The notes under the pieces: generated by a model
Seen by the model: only the letters and a program-made list of their open reading frames with translations
What the model was told of the DNA's origin: nothing
The model's database searches: none
Translations under genes and position numbers: made by a program
Source of the DNA: a virus
DNA length: 41,277 nt
IMG/VR virus record: IMGVR_UViG_3300037587_000430
Coordinates: 1-41,277 of that record
Direction: 5' to 3' (one strand)
Shown: positions 1 through 6,444 of the stretch, in pieces
How the letters are laid out: every line of letters starts with the position of its first letter
How positions within the stretch are numbered: the first letter of the stretch is position 1

Positions 1-127
1 AGACGTGCAAGATCACATTAAAGCGCTGAAGCAGTCCATAGAGTCAATCCTCGCTATTAGGTTAGAGGAGAAAGTTAATAAGGCTCTTGAGTATCAATTA
101 AATTGTAAATTATCATCATTGCCATTT
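1..127. repeat. terminal overlap, copy 1 (same as 41151-41277)
   Basis: These 127 bases are identical to the last 127 bases of the window. The reading frame entering from the left is the direct continuation of the gene that begins at 41137. This shows the sequence closes into a circle of 41,150 bp. The length 127 is a common assembler word size, so the overlap is more likely an assembly overlap than a biological terminal repeat. Confidence 0.95.
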
Positions 128-376
128 ACAGAGAAAAATGTAATGGATTCTGATATCTCCTATGGCCTTCATTTATATATCGGATCGATAACGGTCCTTG
201 ATAGGATGACCGGCTATAGTGGCGGGATTAGAGATATTGAGACTGGCTTCCGTGATCCATATGGTAAATTCTGGTTAGCTTCTGGCAATTTCGATATTAG
301 AACTTTTGAAAATATCACAATTAGAGAAGCAATCGAGTTGATCAAGAAAAATTCAAACACATGTCAAGGAATTTAG
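2..376 (+). CDS. hypothetical early protein, 3' part of gene split by the window ends
   Basis: This is the remainder of the gene whose ATG is at 41137. Joined across the circle it gives about 129 residues starting MSLISDVQDHIKALKQ. The N-terminal part is an amphipathic helix (DHIKALKQSIESILAIRLEEK). The middle is mixed, with a hydrophobic patch (YGLHLYIGSITVLDRM) and a Gly/Arg-rich turn. I recognise no family. It is second in the rightward early operon and overlaps the 62-residue gene before it by ATGA. The first in-frame start inside the window (GTG at 5) is not the real start. Confidence 0.8.
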   Translation, partial: DVQDHIKALKQSIESILAIRLEEKVNKALEYQLNCKLSSLPFTEKNVMDSDISYGLHLYIGSITVLDRMTGYSGGIRDIETGFRDPYGKFWLASGNFDIRTFENITIREAIELIKKNSNTCQGI

Positions 377-378
377 AA

Positions 379-600
379 ATGAAAGCATCGCAAATCAACC
401 ACTGTGCCAAGAACCGCAACGGAGCTGCTGAGATGAAACCAGAAGAAATAGTATTAATTAGACGCGCACTGACTTACAGCGTTACATGCCTAGAAATAAG
501 AAAGGCAGATTTAGTTATGAGTGGTTGTGATACTGCTCTAACTCAAAACAACCTAGACACCGCTAAAAAAGCCCTACAAGCCGCGTTGAGGTTAGTTTGA
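379..600 (+). CDS. small hypothetical early protein
   Basis: About 73 residues. The ATG at 379 has an AGGA 8 bases upstream and follows the previous stop by two bases; an in-frame ATG at 361 has no good ribosome site. The C-terminal half (from MKPEEIVLIRRAL) looks like two helices ending in KKALQAALRLV. I recognise no family. Its stop is followed at once by the ATG of the next gene, so translation is probably coupled. Confidence 0.65.
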   Translation: MKASQINHCAKNRNGAAEMKPEEIVLIRRALTYSVTCLEIRKADLVMSGCDTALTQNNLDTAKKALQAALRLV

Positions 601-749
601 TGAGCAAAGAAGAGATAGCACAGAAGGCCGCCGATACTGAGAGAGCAAAGAAGATCATGTCTGTGCCGGTGAACATCCGTAAAACACAAGCTTATTGGAT
701 GCTGCTCAACTCAAATAAACAAAAAGCAAAGGAGCTAGGATTGAGATGA
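600..749 (+). CDS. 49-residue basic helical protein
   Basis: This short frame fills the gap between two early genes. It starts with the ATG at 600, which shares its A with the preceding TGA, and ends with a TGA overlapping the ATG at 746. The product (MSKEEIAQKAADTERAKK...) is mostly charged helix with many Lys and Ala. Function unknown. The tight overlaps on both sides are the main reason to accept it as real. Confidence 0.6.
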   Translation: MSKEEIAQKAADTERAKKIMSVPVNIRKTQAYWMLLNSNKQKAKELGLR

Positions 750-1006
750 GTGATATATGCAAACAATGCGGATATGAATTTAATAGTCTAAGCCACTATT
801 TTTGTGAATACTGCCGAACGGATTATGGAGTGCAAAAAGCTAGATATGCTCAATCAGAGAAAAAGAAAGTCTTTTCTGATGATGAATTGGAGAATATGAC
901 CGATGGCGATTTTATTAATGAATTTGGGCATACTCATTTCCGACCAATTGAAGAAGAAACAAAGCCGATTAAACCGCAAATTAGCACCAGACAAGGCAGA
1001 AGATAA
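746..1006 (+). CDS. small zinc-ribbon protein
   Basis: 86 residues. The N-terminus has a CxxC pair (ICKQCGYEF, C5 and C8) and a second CxxC (FCEYCRTDYG), the layout of a small zinc ribbon. The rest is acidic and then basic (QISTRQGRR). Its role is unknown; such proteins often bind nucleic acid or a host enzyme. It overlaps the genes on both sides (ATGA at 746, TAATG at 1006). Confidence 0.7.
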   Translation: MSDICKQCGYEFNSLSHYFCEYCRTDYGVQKARYAQSEKKKVFSDDELENMTDGDFINEFGHTHFRPIEEETKPIKPQISTRQGRR

Positions 1007-1191
1007 TGAAAGATCTAGATAGGTACCTAGGCATAGGCATGGAGGTCACTTTGAGAGATGGCCCCACGGGGATAGTGGAAGATATAAACGCGGAGAAGAG
1101 GTCTTTAACTCTCGGGTGCTCAAGAGTTGTTTCTTTCATTGAGGTAGAGGCGATTTTCAAGCCAAAAGCTTTAATTTGGAGAAGGAAGTAA
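1006..1191 (+). CDS. small hypothetical protein, probable beta fold
   Basis: 61 residues. Alternating hydrophobic strands and turns (GMEVTLRDGPTGIVEDI, RSLTLGCSRVVSFIEVEAIF) suggest a small beta barrel of the kind that binds ligand or nucleic acid, but no family is recognised. It overlaps the next gene by TAATG. Confidence 0.65.
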   Translation: MKDLDRYLGIGMEVTLRDGPTGIVEDINAEKRSLTLGCSRVVSFIEVEAIFKPKALIWRRK

Positions 1192-1373
1192 TGGATAGAA
1201 TATTTAGAATGTTTGGCCAGTATAATTACAATTCTGCGGATCCATTGAAGCCGCCAATGTGGAATGATGGTGAAGATAAGTATGCAACTGGCGCAAAATG
1301 GAGAAAGAAGCCATCGCGGAAAATAGAGTCCAAATCAGAAAAAAAGAAACGCAGAAAAAAAGGCAGAAGATAA
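1191..1373 (+). CDS. small basic hypothetical protein
   Basis: 60 residues from the ATG at 1191, chosen because it overlaps the preceding TAA as TAATG; an in-frame ATG at 1176 lies inside the previous gene. The last third is almost all Lys and Arg (KSEKKKRRKKGRR), consistent with nucleic-acid binding. Function unknown. Confidence 0.6.
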   Translation: MDRIFRMFGQYNYNSADPLKPPMWNDGEDKYATGAKWRKKPSRKIESKSEKKKRRKKGRR

Positions 1374-1720
1374 TGAGCAAAAGCGATGCTGGCAAAACCG
1401 ACAAAGTAGCCAACAACTTCAGGACTCCGCAGTGGGAAGATTCTAAGCTCTGGAAAAAGAAAGCCAAAAACCAGCGCATATTCGAGGAGGGTGAACACTT
1501 GATAGAGGGCAGTAATGTGAAGGTAGTTGAGGATGAAATAAAGTGTTTGAACTGCATGGATACAGGCGTTATGAGGTGCAGCAATCCAGACCATGGATTT
1601 ATTCAGTCGCTGTCTTTTACTGACATGGGCCGCCTTGGCTGCCCCGGGTGTGACGGCACCGGCAAAATGGCTGTGGATGAAGTTTGCGATGAGTGTGATA
1701 AGGCAAAGGAGAAGGTATGA
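1373..1720 (+). CDS. protein with DnaJ-like Cys repeats
   Basis: 115 residues from the ATG at 1373, which overlaps the previous stop as TAATG. After a basic N-terminal stretch it carries CLNCMDTG, then CPGCDGTGK and CDEC. This CxxCxGxG-like pattern resembles part of the DnaJ zinc-binding region. There is no J domain, so it is a free zinc-binding module. It overlaps the next gene by ATGA. A nucleic-acid or chaperone-related role is possible but unproven. Confidence 0.7.
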   Translation: MSKSDAGKTDKVANNFRTPQWEDSKLWKKKAKNQRIFEEGEHLIEGSNVKVVEDEIKCLNCMDTGVMRCSNPDHGFIQSLSFTDMGRLGCPGCDGTGKMAVDEVCDECDKAKEKV

Positions 1721-2010
1721 GCGAGATAGAGAATACATTAGTGAATTTATATGATAATTTTTTGAGGGTTGGCAGTATCGTGGCTAGCACAACTGAATTA
1801 TCTGGATCTGGCAGGAAGATAATAACCCTAAGAGCCCCTAATTATGGATCAATTAAGGGCGACTCTATATCAATAAATAGACATGAATTTTTTGAAATAT
1901 ATGAAATAGACGATAGAGGTTGCTTTAATTTATTTCAAATGAAAGTGGAGTATCAGAAAAAAGCGCAGAAGTATAAAAGGTGTATAGCGATAATGAACGA
2001 AGACAGTTGA
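1717..2010 (+). CDS. hypothetical early protein
   Basis: 97 residues. The middle has strand-like segments (IITLRAPNYGSIKGDSISI) and the C-terminus is charged. No family recognised. It is the last gene before a structured 181-bp gap. Confidence 0.65.
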   Translation: MSEIENTLVNLYDNFLRVGSIVASTTELSGSGRKIITLRAPNYGSIKGDSISINRHEFFEIYEIDDRGCFNLFQMKVEYQKKAQKYKRCIAIMNEDS

Positions 2011-2191
2011 AATAAGCCCCGAGCGGGGTATGGTGATATTCTCTATTATGGGGCATCGGATAAAAAGGTTTAGCGGCCTTCCGGTGGCGAAAGCAAAGGT
2101 TTCTCTCACTGTACCTTCCCCAGTCCTTTTTACAGTGAACACAGTGAGAAGCGCAATAAATCCCCTGCCTTCTCTTTTATGGAGAAATTAA
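2011..2191 (+). promoter_or_regulatory. structured leader before the replication block
   Basis: This gene-free stretch holds several complementary segments. CCCC/GGGG lie close together near 2016-2028. TCTCACTGT at 2104-2112 can pair with ACAGTGAGA at 2141-2149 (9 bp). A second copy of ACAGTGA at 2132-2138 offers a competing 7-bp pairing. Mutually exclusive stems suggest an attenuator or protein-binding leader for the genes at 2192 and 2452. I matched no known riboswitch and see no convincing promoter here. Confidence 0.4.
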
Positions 2192-2452
2192 ATGAAAATC
2201 CGTGATCTAGGTCGAGTCTACAATGAAGAAATTGACGAAGCTTTTGATGGTACAGACTTTGGCGAGATTGATAGACGTAAATATTTAGCCGCCTCAATCC
2301 TTGAGATCCAAGCGGGATACCATACAGGCTACACAATAACATGTATCTTGCAAGAGATTGGTTTATTGTCCCAAAAAAAGAGAGTTACCAAGAGAGGCAG
2401 AGCTTTTCTGTGGTTTGAGTATTCTAAAGCCTTACCAAAGTGGAAGAGATAA
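2192..2452 (+). CDS. hypothetical protein upstream of replication initiator
   Basis: 86 residues. A mixed fold with LAASILEIQAGYHTGYTITCILQEIGLLS followed by a basic tail (KKRVTKRGRAFLWFEYSKALPKWKR). The end resembles the helix-turn and wing of small DNA-binding proteins, but no family is certain. A GGAG lies upstream of the ATG. Its TAA overlaps the initiator's ATG (TAATG), so the two are probably translated together and may work together. Confidence 0.6.
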   Translation: MKIRDLGRVYNEEIDEAFDGTDFGEIDRRKYLAASILEIQAGYHTGYTITCILQEIGLLSQKKRVTKRGRAFLWFEYSKALPKWKR

Positions 2453-3489
2453 TGGCTAAGACTCACCCTTACTTTAAATTCTATTGCTCAGAGTGGAACG
2501 ACGGCGATATAACCCTTGAGGACTTCGAGACTCAAGGCGTGTTTATTGGCCTTTGTTCCTTATACTGGTCAAGGGAATGTATCCTTCCAAAAAAGACAGT
2601 TGACAAAAGATTCCGAAATAACCTAAAAAATATCCTAACTCTTGAGAAAGAAGGCATAATTAAAATATTAGGTTCTGGTTTGGTTAAAATTAGCTTCCTT
2701 GATGAACAGTGGGGCACAAAAGACGGAAGGTCATCAACATCAAAGACTAATGGCTCGAAAGGTGGTCGCCCCAAGAAACCTAATAAACCTAACGAAGAAC
2801 CTAACAATAACCTAAACGATAACCTAACTAAACCCAATATAGAGAAGAGTATAGAAGATAAGAAAAGAGAAGAAGAAAAAACTAAAGCAAAAAAAGCGTG
2901 CGAGCTATTTGATCTGACATTACCTCTATTTGAAAAACAAGGAGCCAAAAATCTACATCAAGAATTTTGCGAGTATTGGTGTGCTGTCAATGAGTTGACC
3001 GATACCGAGCGATGGAAAGAAGACCCGTATTTCAAAAATAGTTTATCGTTGAAAGTATCTGGCTGGATTGATCGAGCAAAAAACAAAGCCGGACAAAATA
3101 ACCCCGTTTCAAATCATCCTCATCAAGAATTTTTAGAACAATGGATAATCAAGGCAAAACCACCACATGCACAGATCGAAGCGGGCAAGAGCATTTTATT
3201 GCAAAATCACCAAGACTTAGAAAATAAGCATCTACTCAAATCGCTAGCGTCCGATCCTATGGCCAATTTAGATGCGCTAATCACAAGGGCGATGGGTTTG
3301 CAGGTTAGGGCCGACAAAAGAAAACTAAGGCCGCCTAAGACACCTAAAAACGATTTGCCAGAAAAGATAATTACGATAAAAGAAATGATAGAAATGGATA
3401 AGCTAATGCCAGAAGGGCGGCTTGAGTCGAGTTTCCCTGAATTGTTTGAGAGGCTAGAAAAGTATAAAAAGGAAAGGAAAAGTTTATGA
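2452..3489 (+). CDS. replication initiator-like protein (O-type / DUF1376- or DUF4373-like N-terminus)
   Basis: 345 residues from the ATG at 2452 (TAATG overlap with the gene before). The N-terminal ~95 residues (AKTHPYFKFYCSEW, then EDFETQGVFIGLCSLYWSRE) resemble the winged-helix start of phage replication-organiser proteins. A low-complexity Asn/Pro/Lys linker (residues ~105-145) follows, then a helical C-terminal part. The linker is encoded by repeated AACCTAA units and a purine-rich tract, so the gene probably contains the origin, as in lambda O. With no polymerase or helicase gene in the genome, it would have to recruit the host replisome. Family assignment is by pattern only. Confidence 0.6.
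   Translation: MAKTHPYFKFYCSEWNDGDITLEDFETQGVFIGLCSLYWSRECILPKKTVDKRFRNNLKNILTLEKEGIIKILGSGLVKISFLDEQWGTKDGRSSTSKTNGSKGGRPKKPNKPNEEPNNNLNDNLTKPNIEKSIEDKKREEEKTKAKKACELFDLTLPLFEKQGAKNLHQEFCEYWCAVNELTDTERWKEDPYFKNSLSLKVSGWIDRAKNKAGQNNPVSNHPHQEFLEQWIIKAKPPHAQIEAGKSILLQNHQDLENKHLLKSLASDPMANLDALITRAMGLQVRADKRKLRPPKTPKNDLPEKIITIKEMIEMDKLMPEGRLESSFPELFERLEKYKKERKSL
2777..2905 (+). other. putative replication origin: iterons plus purine-rich tract
   Basis: Five copies of AACCTAA-like units begin (CC of CCTAA) at 2779, 2788, 2800, 2811 and 2823, spaced 9-12 bp, close to one helical turn. They are followed at about 2838-2900 by a strongly A/G-rich top strand. Iterons inside the initiator gene next to an asymmetric AT-rich stretch is the lambda ori layout. 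Related units occur upstream near 2620 and 2633. Binding by the encoded protein is inference. Confidence 0.5.
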
Positions 3490-3499
3490 GCTCAATTTT

Positions 3500-3507
3500 A
3501 AGGAGGT
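3500..3507 (+). promoter_or_regulatory. strong Shine-Dalgarno site
   Basis: AAGGAGGT lies seven bases before the ATG at 3514. It is among the closest matches to the 16S anti-SD in the window. It restarts translation after the only non-overlapping junction in this part of the operon. Confidence 0.7.
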
Positions 3508-3513
3508 TAAGAA

Positions 3514-3792
3514 ATGAAAACGCATAATTTAAAAATATGGGCTGAGTTTTACAAGCATGTCATTAGCGGATTAAAGACATTTGAGATTAGAAAAAGTGAT
3601 AGGGATTTTAGTTGTGGTGATATCGTAGTACTCAGACAATTTTGTATGAGTAATGGATACACAGGCAGCGAGGTCAAAGTAAAAATTAATTACATACTTA
3701 GGGATATTAATGGTATTGAAGATGGTTATTGCATCTTCGGTTTTAAGATGTGCGAGTGTGTCAACGCAACAGGGAAGGATTTGAGGTTATGA
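3514..3792 (+). CDS. DUF3850-like (ASCH/PUA-type) protein
   Basis: 92 residues. The pattern HNLKIWAEFYKHVISGLKTFEIRK, then a GD turn (FSCGDIVVLRQ) and a final strand (DGYCIFGFKM), is that of DUF3850, a small ASCH/PUA-like fold common in phages and thought to bind RNA or modified bases. The last nine residues (NATGKDLRL) come from a 28-bp repeat also found at the end of the PAPS-reductase-like gene, so the tail may have been added by recombination. It overlaps the next small gene by ATGA. Confidence 0.7.
   Translation: MKTHNLKIWAEFYKHVISGLKTFEIRKSDRDFSCGDIVVLRQFCMSNGYTGSEVKVKINYILRDINGIEDGYCIFGFKMCECVNATGKDLRL
3762..3789 (+). repeat. 28-bp gene-end repeat, copy 1
   Basis: This segment matches 4789-4816 at 27 of 28 positions. 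In both places it encodes NATGKDLRL at the C-terminus of a gene and includes a purine-rich ribosome-site-like stretch just before the next start. A partial third copy (AAGACCAACGC) lies near 5211. Confidence 0.85.
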
Positions 3793-3884
3793 AAACTAAC
3801 CAAAGTATTGACGCCATATTAATAGTATTAATTATAATCTTGGTGTGCCTTTTACTGGCTATAGTGGAGATAAGTATATTATGA
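3789..3884 (+). CDS. 31-residue single-span membrane peptide
   Basis: The frame starts at the ATG overlapping the DUF3850-like stop and ends with a TGA overlapping the next start at 3881 (ATGA on both sides). The product is MKTNQSIDA followed by about 20 hydrophobic residues (ILIVLIIILVCLLLAIVEIS), a clear membrane helix with a short N-terminal head. Overlap coupling on both sides and the clean hydrophobic design argue that it is expressed. Function unknown; single-span phage miniproteins can act in lysis timing, exclusion or modulation of membrane enzymes. Confidence 0.6.
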   Translation: MKTNQSIDAILIVLIIILVCLLLAIVEISIL

Positions 3885-4840
3885 TAATTCATTTTTCATG
3901 CGGTGCAGCTTCGGCGGTATCGGCTCTTATTTGTATGATGGAGAAGCCCGATAAAATAGAGCTTATCTATACGGACCCCGGATCAGAGCATAAAGATAAT
4001 CAGAGATTCTTACGGGACTTTGAAAACCTTGCGGGGCAGAAGGTGACATATTTAAAATCAAAGAAGTATAACAGTCCTATGGATGTATTTGAAGAGAGAA
4101 GATTTCTCGCAGGGCCTAAGGGAGCCCCATGTACAACAGAATTGAAAAAGAAGGTTGCTAGAGATTATCTGGGAAATAGGCTTTTAGAAGAGGTTAACAT
4201 TTGGGGTTTTGATCCAAAAGAGTCCGGTAGAGCTAAAACTTTTAATAATAATAACCCGGAGTTAAGAAGCAGATACCCTTTAATGGAGCACTCAATAAGT
4301 AAAAGCGACTGTTATTATATTATTGATTCTCTTGGTTTGGATCTTCCATATATGTATAAACTTGGCTATAAAAACGCCAACTGCACCGGTTGTGTAAAAG
4401 CTGAAAACCTCGGATACTGGGCGGCTATTCGTGAAGACTTCCCAAAGGTTTATAAATGGTACGCGAAGTTTGAACGGAAAATAGGCGCGATAGATCCAGA
4501 CACAGGTAAACCAAGAGGTGCGGCAATTAATAAGCGGTATAAAAAATGCACTAATTGCGCTGATGCTACTTGTGGAAAGTGTGGCGATGATAATAAAGTT
4601 AGGCATCGTGTTTTTCTTGATGAGTTGCCGAAAGACCAGAAACCGACAAGGAATATTAGCTTCACTTGTGGCTACTCTTGCGGCGCTCAAGATATGGAGA
4701 TTGAAGCGGTTAAGGAATTAACAAAAGAGCCAACTTTAACTGGCTATATAATGTCCCAAGATATAAAGGATTTTCTAATGACCAAGACCAACGCGACAGG
4801 GAAGGATTTGAGGTTAAATAACAATGAGGTGAAGAGATGA
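3881..4840 (+). CDS. PAPS reductase-like ATP-pyrophosphatase family protein
   Basis: 319 residues from the ATG at 3881 (ATGA overlap); an ATG at 3845 lies inside the peptide gene. It has the PP-loop variant HFSCGAASAVSA (residues 4-15), the TDPGSEH segment of the family, a conserved Cys in GAPCTTELKKK (C84) and NCTGC (C168, C171), a layout like the Fe-S or thiol sites of PAPS reductase and DndC relatives. A further Cys cluster (CTNCADATCGKCGDD) near residues 220-236 may bind zinc. In phages this family is widespread and may act in sulfur transfer to nucleic acid or nucleotides; the substrate here is unknown. No dnd partner genes are present. Confidence 0.75.
   Translation: MIIHFSCGAASAVSALICMMEKPDKIELIYTDPGSEHKDNQRFLRDFENLAGQKVTYLKSKKYNSPMDVFEERRFLAGPKGAPCTTELKKKVARDYLGNRLLEEVNIWGFDPKESGRAKTFNNNNPELRSRYPLMEHSISKSDCYYIIDSLGLDLPYMYKLGYKNANCTGCVKAENLGYWAAIREDFPKVYKWYAKFERKIGAIDPDTGKPRGAAINKRYKKCTNCADATCGKCGDDNKVRHRVFLDELPKDQKPTRNISFTCGYSCGAQDMEIEAVKELTKEPTLTGYIMSQDIKDFLMTKTNATGKDLRLNNNEVKR
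4789..4816 (+). repeat. 28-bp gene-end repeat, copy 2
   Basis: Second copy of the 3762-3789 repeat with one base different, placed at the end of the PAPS-reductase-like gene. It again encodes NATGKDLRL, here followed by eight more residues (NNNEVKR and stop). Confidence 0.85.
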
Positions 4841-5208
4841 GAGAGATTAGATTTCGAGGAATGAGAGTAGATGGCAAGGGCGTTGCTTATGGAAGTTACC
4901 ATTTTAGCCATTTAGAAGAGATGCACTGTATTAGTTTTGTAAATGATCTAAATGATGATGATTGGCATTTTGTGGCAGGTAAAACCGTCGGCCAATTCAC
5001 TGGCCTAAAAGACAAAAACGGCACAGATATCTATGAGGGGGATATATTTATGAACGGCGAAAGCGTTCGGGTAATTGAAATCAACGGCGGCAATACCCAC
5101 GCAATCACACTGGATAGAAAGCAGGCTATTCTATTGTCATTCATTGTCGGCGGGAAGAAAAACACAGTCATCGGCAACATCCACGAAAATCCGGAGCTAT
5201 TAAAATGA
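4837..5208 (+). CDS. YopX-like protein
   Basis: 123 residues with the YopX pattern from end to end: REIRFRGMRVDGKG at the start, VGQFTGLKDKNGTDIYEGDI in the middle and VIGNIHENPELL at the end. YopX proteins are small beta-rich phage proteins of unknown function, frequent in early regions. It overlaps the previous gene by ATGA. Confidence 0.9.
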   Translation: MREIRFRGMRVDGKGVAYGSYHFSHLEEMHCISFVNDLNDDDWHFVAGKTVGQFTGLKDKNGTDIYEGDIFMNGESVRVIEINGGNTHAITLDRKQAILLSFIVGGKKNTVIGNIHENPELLK

Positions 5209-5233
5209 GCAAGACCAACGCAGGGAGTAGAGG

Positions 5234-5659
5234 GTGAGTGAGTTAAAAGATTTCAGCAAAATGAGAGCGAAGATAAGCCGTATAGTTTCAGATACTGGGC
5301 ACCGCATTAATTCTTGGGATATGAATATTGAGGATATTGAACGCCTCCAAAAAGAGAGTAAAGCGGAAGATGGAGGCAAAGAAATGAGCTATACAGATAT
5401 ATGCGATCAATGTGGCTTAGCTGCGGTATCACCCTCAAGAGGGATTCCAAGTATTGCAACATGCCCCAATGGTCATAAAGTAATTAGAATGACTTCGGTT
5501 GATTTTTTTAAGCAGCTTAAGGATAAGGACGAGGAGATAAAGCGGCTCAGGGCTATTATTGATACGGCGCACACAAAATTATGTGAAATGCATGGTCACG
5601 AATGGGAAGAAGTCACAAGCGAATTGATGGATTTATTGGAGGTGAAAAATGAGCGATAA
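5234..5659 (+). CDS. hypothetical protein with Cys motif and coiled coil
   Basis: 141 residues from a GTG start. The middle has CDQCGLAAVSP and CPNGHK, which could form a zinc knuckle. It is followed by a heptad-like helix (FFKQLKDKDEEIKRLRAIIDTAHTKL). Function unknown. Its end overlaps the next gene by 11 bp. Confidence 0.65.
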   Translation: MSELKDFSKMRAKISRIVSDTGHRINSWDMNIEDIERLQKESKAEDGGKEMSYTDICDQCGLAAVSPSRGIPSIATCPNGHKVIRMTSVDFFKQLKDKDEEIKRLRAIIDTAHTKLCEMHGHEWEEVTSELMDLLEVKNER

Positions 5660-5855
5660 ACTATATTGGTATTCACTTTGCTTTATACATGGAACGAATC
5701 AAACAAACTCCTATCTCGGCGCTCCTCTTAAGTGTGTAAATATAGAAAGTATCCGAAATTCTAAAAAAGCCGCAAAGATGCCACCAGAAAGCCTGATGAC
5801 TTCATGTTGCTATTTGGGATATATGACTAAAGAAGAGTTCGAGGGGAAATTATGA
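5649..5855 (+). CDS. small hypothetical protein
   Basis: 68 residues, aromatic-rich N-terminus (SDKLYWYSLCFIHG) with strand-like segments. The preceding ATTGGAGGTG gives a strong ribosome site. It overlaps the resolvase gene by ATGA. No family recognised. Confidence 0.65.
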   Translation: MSDKLYWYSLCFIHGTNQTNSYLGAPLKCVNIESIRNSKKAAKMPPESLMTSCCYLGYMTKEEFEGKL

Positions 5856-6331
5856 TACTAGCAATTGATCCAGGCAATACAGAAAGCGGTTGGTGCCTTA
5901 TTGATGGTGAATACAAAGTTATCGCAAAAGGCAAAGATGATAATGATGCGGTATTAGATATGATTGATACTTTTGATGAAGTTTACGGCCTAAGCCATGT
6001 AGTGATTGAAATGATTGCCTCATACGGCATGGCAGTAGGTCAGACTGTATTCGATACATGTGTTTGGGTTGGCCGTTTTATGCAAGAGGCTGATCATTTA
6101 AGTATTTCATATTCCCAGATGTATCGGAAAGATATCAAAATGAACCTATGTGGGCAGACAAGGGCCAAGGATTCGAATATACGTCAGGCACTTGTAGACC
6201 GGTTTAGTTATGAGCGACACGCGGCGAAGGGTGGTAAAGGTGTAAAGGCTGATCCGGGGTTCTTCTTTGGGTTCAGTAAAGACATGTGGGCGGCTTATGC
6301 TGTTGGTGTGACTTACTTAGATATGAGATAA
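5852..6331 (+). CDS. RuvC-like Holliday-junction resolvase
   Basis: 159 residues, close to the usual RuvC length. Acidic residues expected for a two-metal RNase H-fold nuclease are visible: D6 in MILAIDPGNTESGW, E53 in HVVIEMIASYG and D144 in KDMWAAYAVG. The enzyme would cut branched DNA made during replication and recombination, clearing it before packaging. It is the last gene of the early block and is followed directly by an intrinsic terminator. Confidence 0.8.
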   Translation: MILAIDPGNTESGWCLIDGEYKVIAKGKDDNDAVLDMIDTFDEVYGLSHVVIEMIASYGMAVGQTVFDTCVWVGRFMQEADHLSISYSQMYRKDIKMNLCGQTRAKDSNIRQALVDRFSYERHAAKGGKGVKADPGFFFGFSKDMWAAYAVGVTYLDMR

Positions 6332-6341
6332 CCCCAAGCCG

Positions 6342-6371
6342 AGAGCGCGGATAAAACCGCGCTTTTCTTTT
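6342..6371 (+). terminator. intrinsic terminator of the early operon
   Basis: GCGCGG (6345-6350), loop ATAAAA, CCGCGC (6357-6362), then TTTTCTTTT. A few flanking A/T pairs lengthen the stem. It sits just past the RuvC-like stop. Confidence 0.85.
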
Positions 6372-6380
6372 ATCCACCAC

Positions 6381-6409
6381 TTGTGTAGGCGCATACACAC
6401 ATGTATAGT
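6381..6409 (+). promoter_or_regulatory. sigma70-type promoter with palindrome in the spacer
   Basis: TTGTGT (6381-6386), 17-bp spacer, TATAGT (6404-6409). An inverted repeat, TGTGTA (6382-6387) / TACACA (6394-6399) with a 6-base gap, covers the -35 box and much of the spacer and could be an operator. Start is expected near 6416, serving the genes from 6445. Confidence 0.6.
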
Positions 6410-6444
6410 TAATTAAGTTAAATAAACAAAAAGGAGAATGAAGA

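Noticed and set aside
1226-1738. Long minus-strand frame over the small early genes
   Set aside because: It runs antisense to several tightly overlapping plus-strand genes with good start signals; no ribosome site or promoter supports it.
2532-2948. Minus-strand frame inside the initiator gene
   Set aside because: Its Ser/Leu/Phe-rich product is what the complement of the A/G-rich linker gives by default.
4292-4690. Minus-strand frame inside the PAPS-reductase-like gene
   Set aside because: Antisense to conserved motifs of a recognised family; no start signals.
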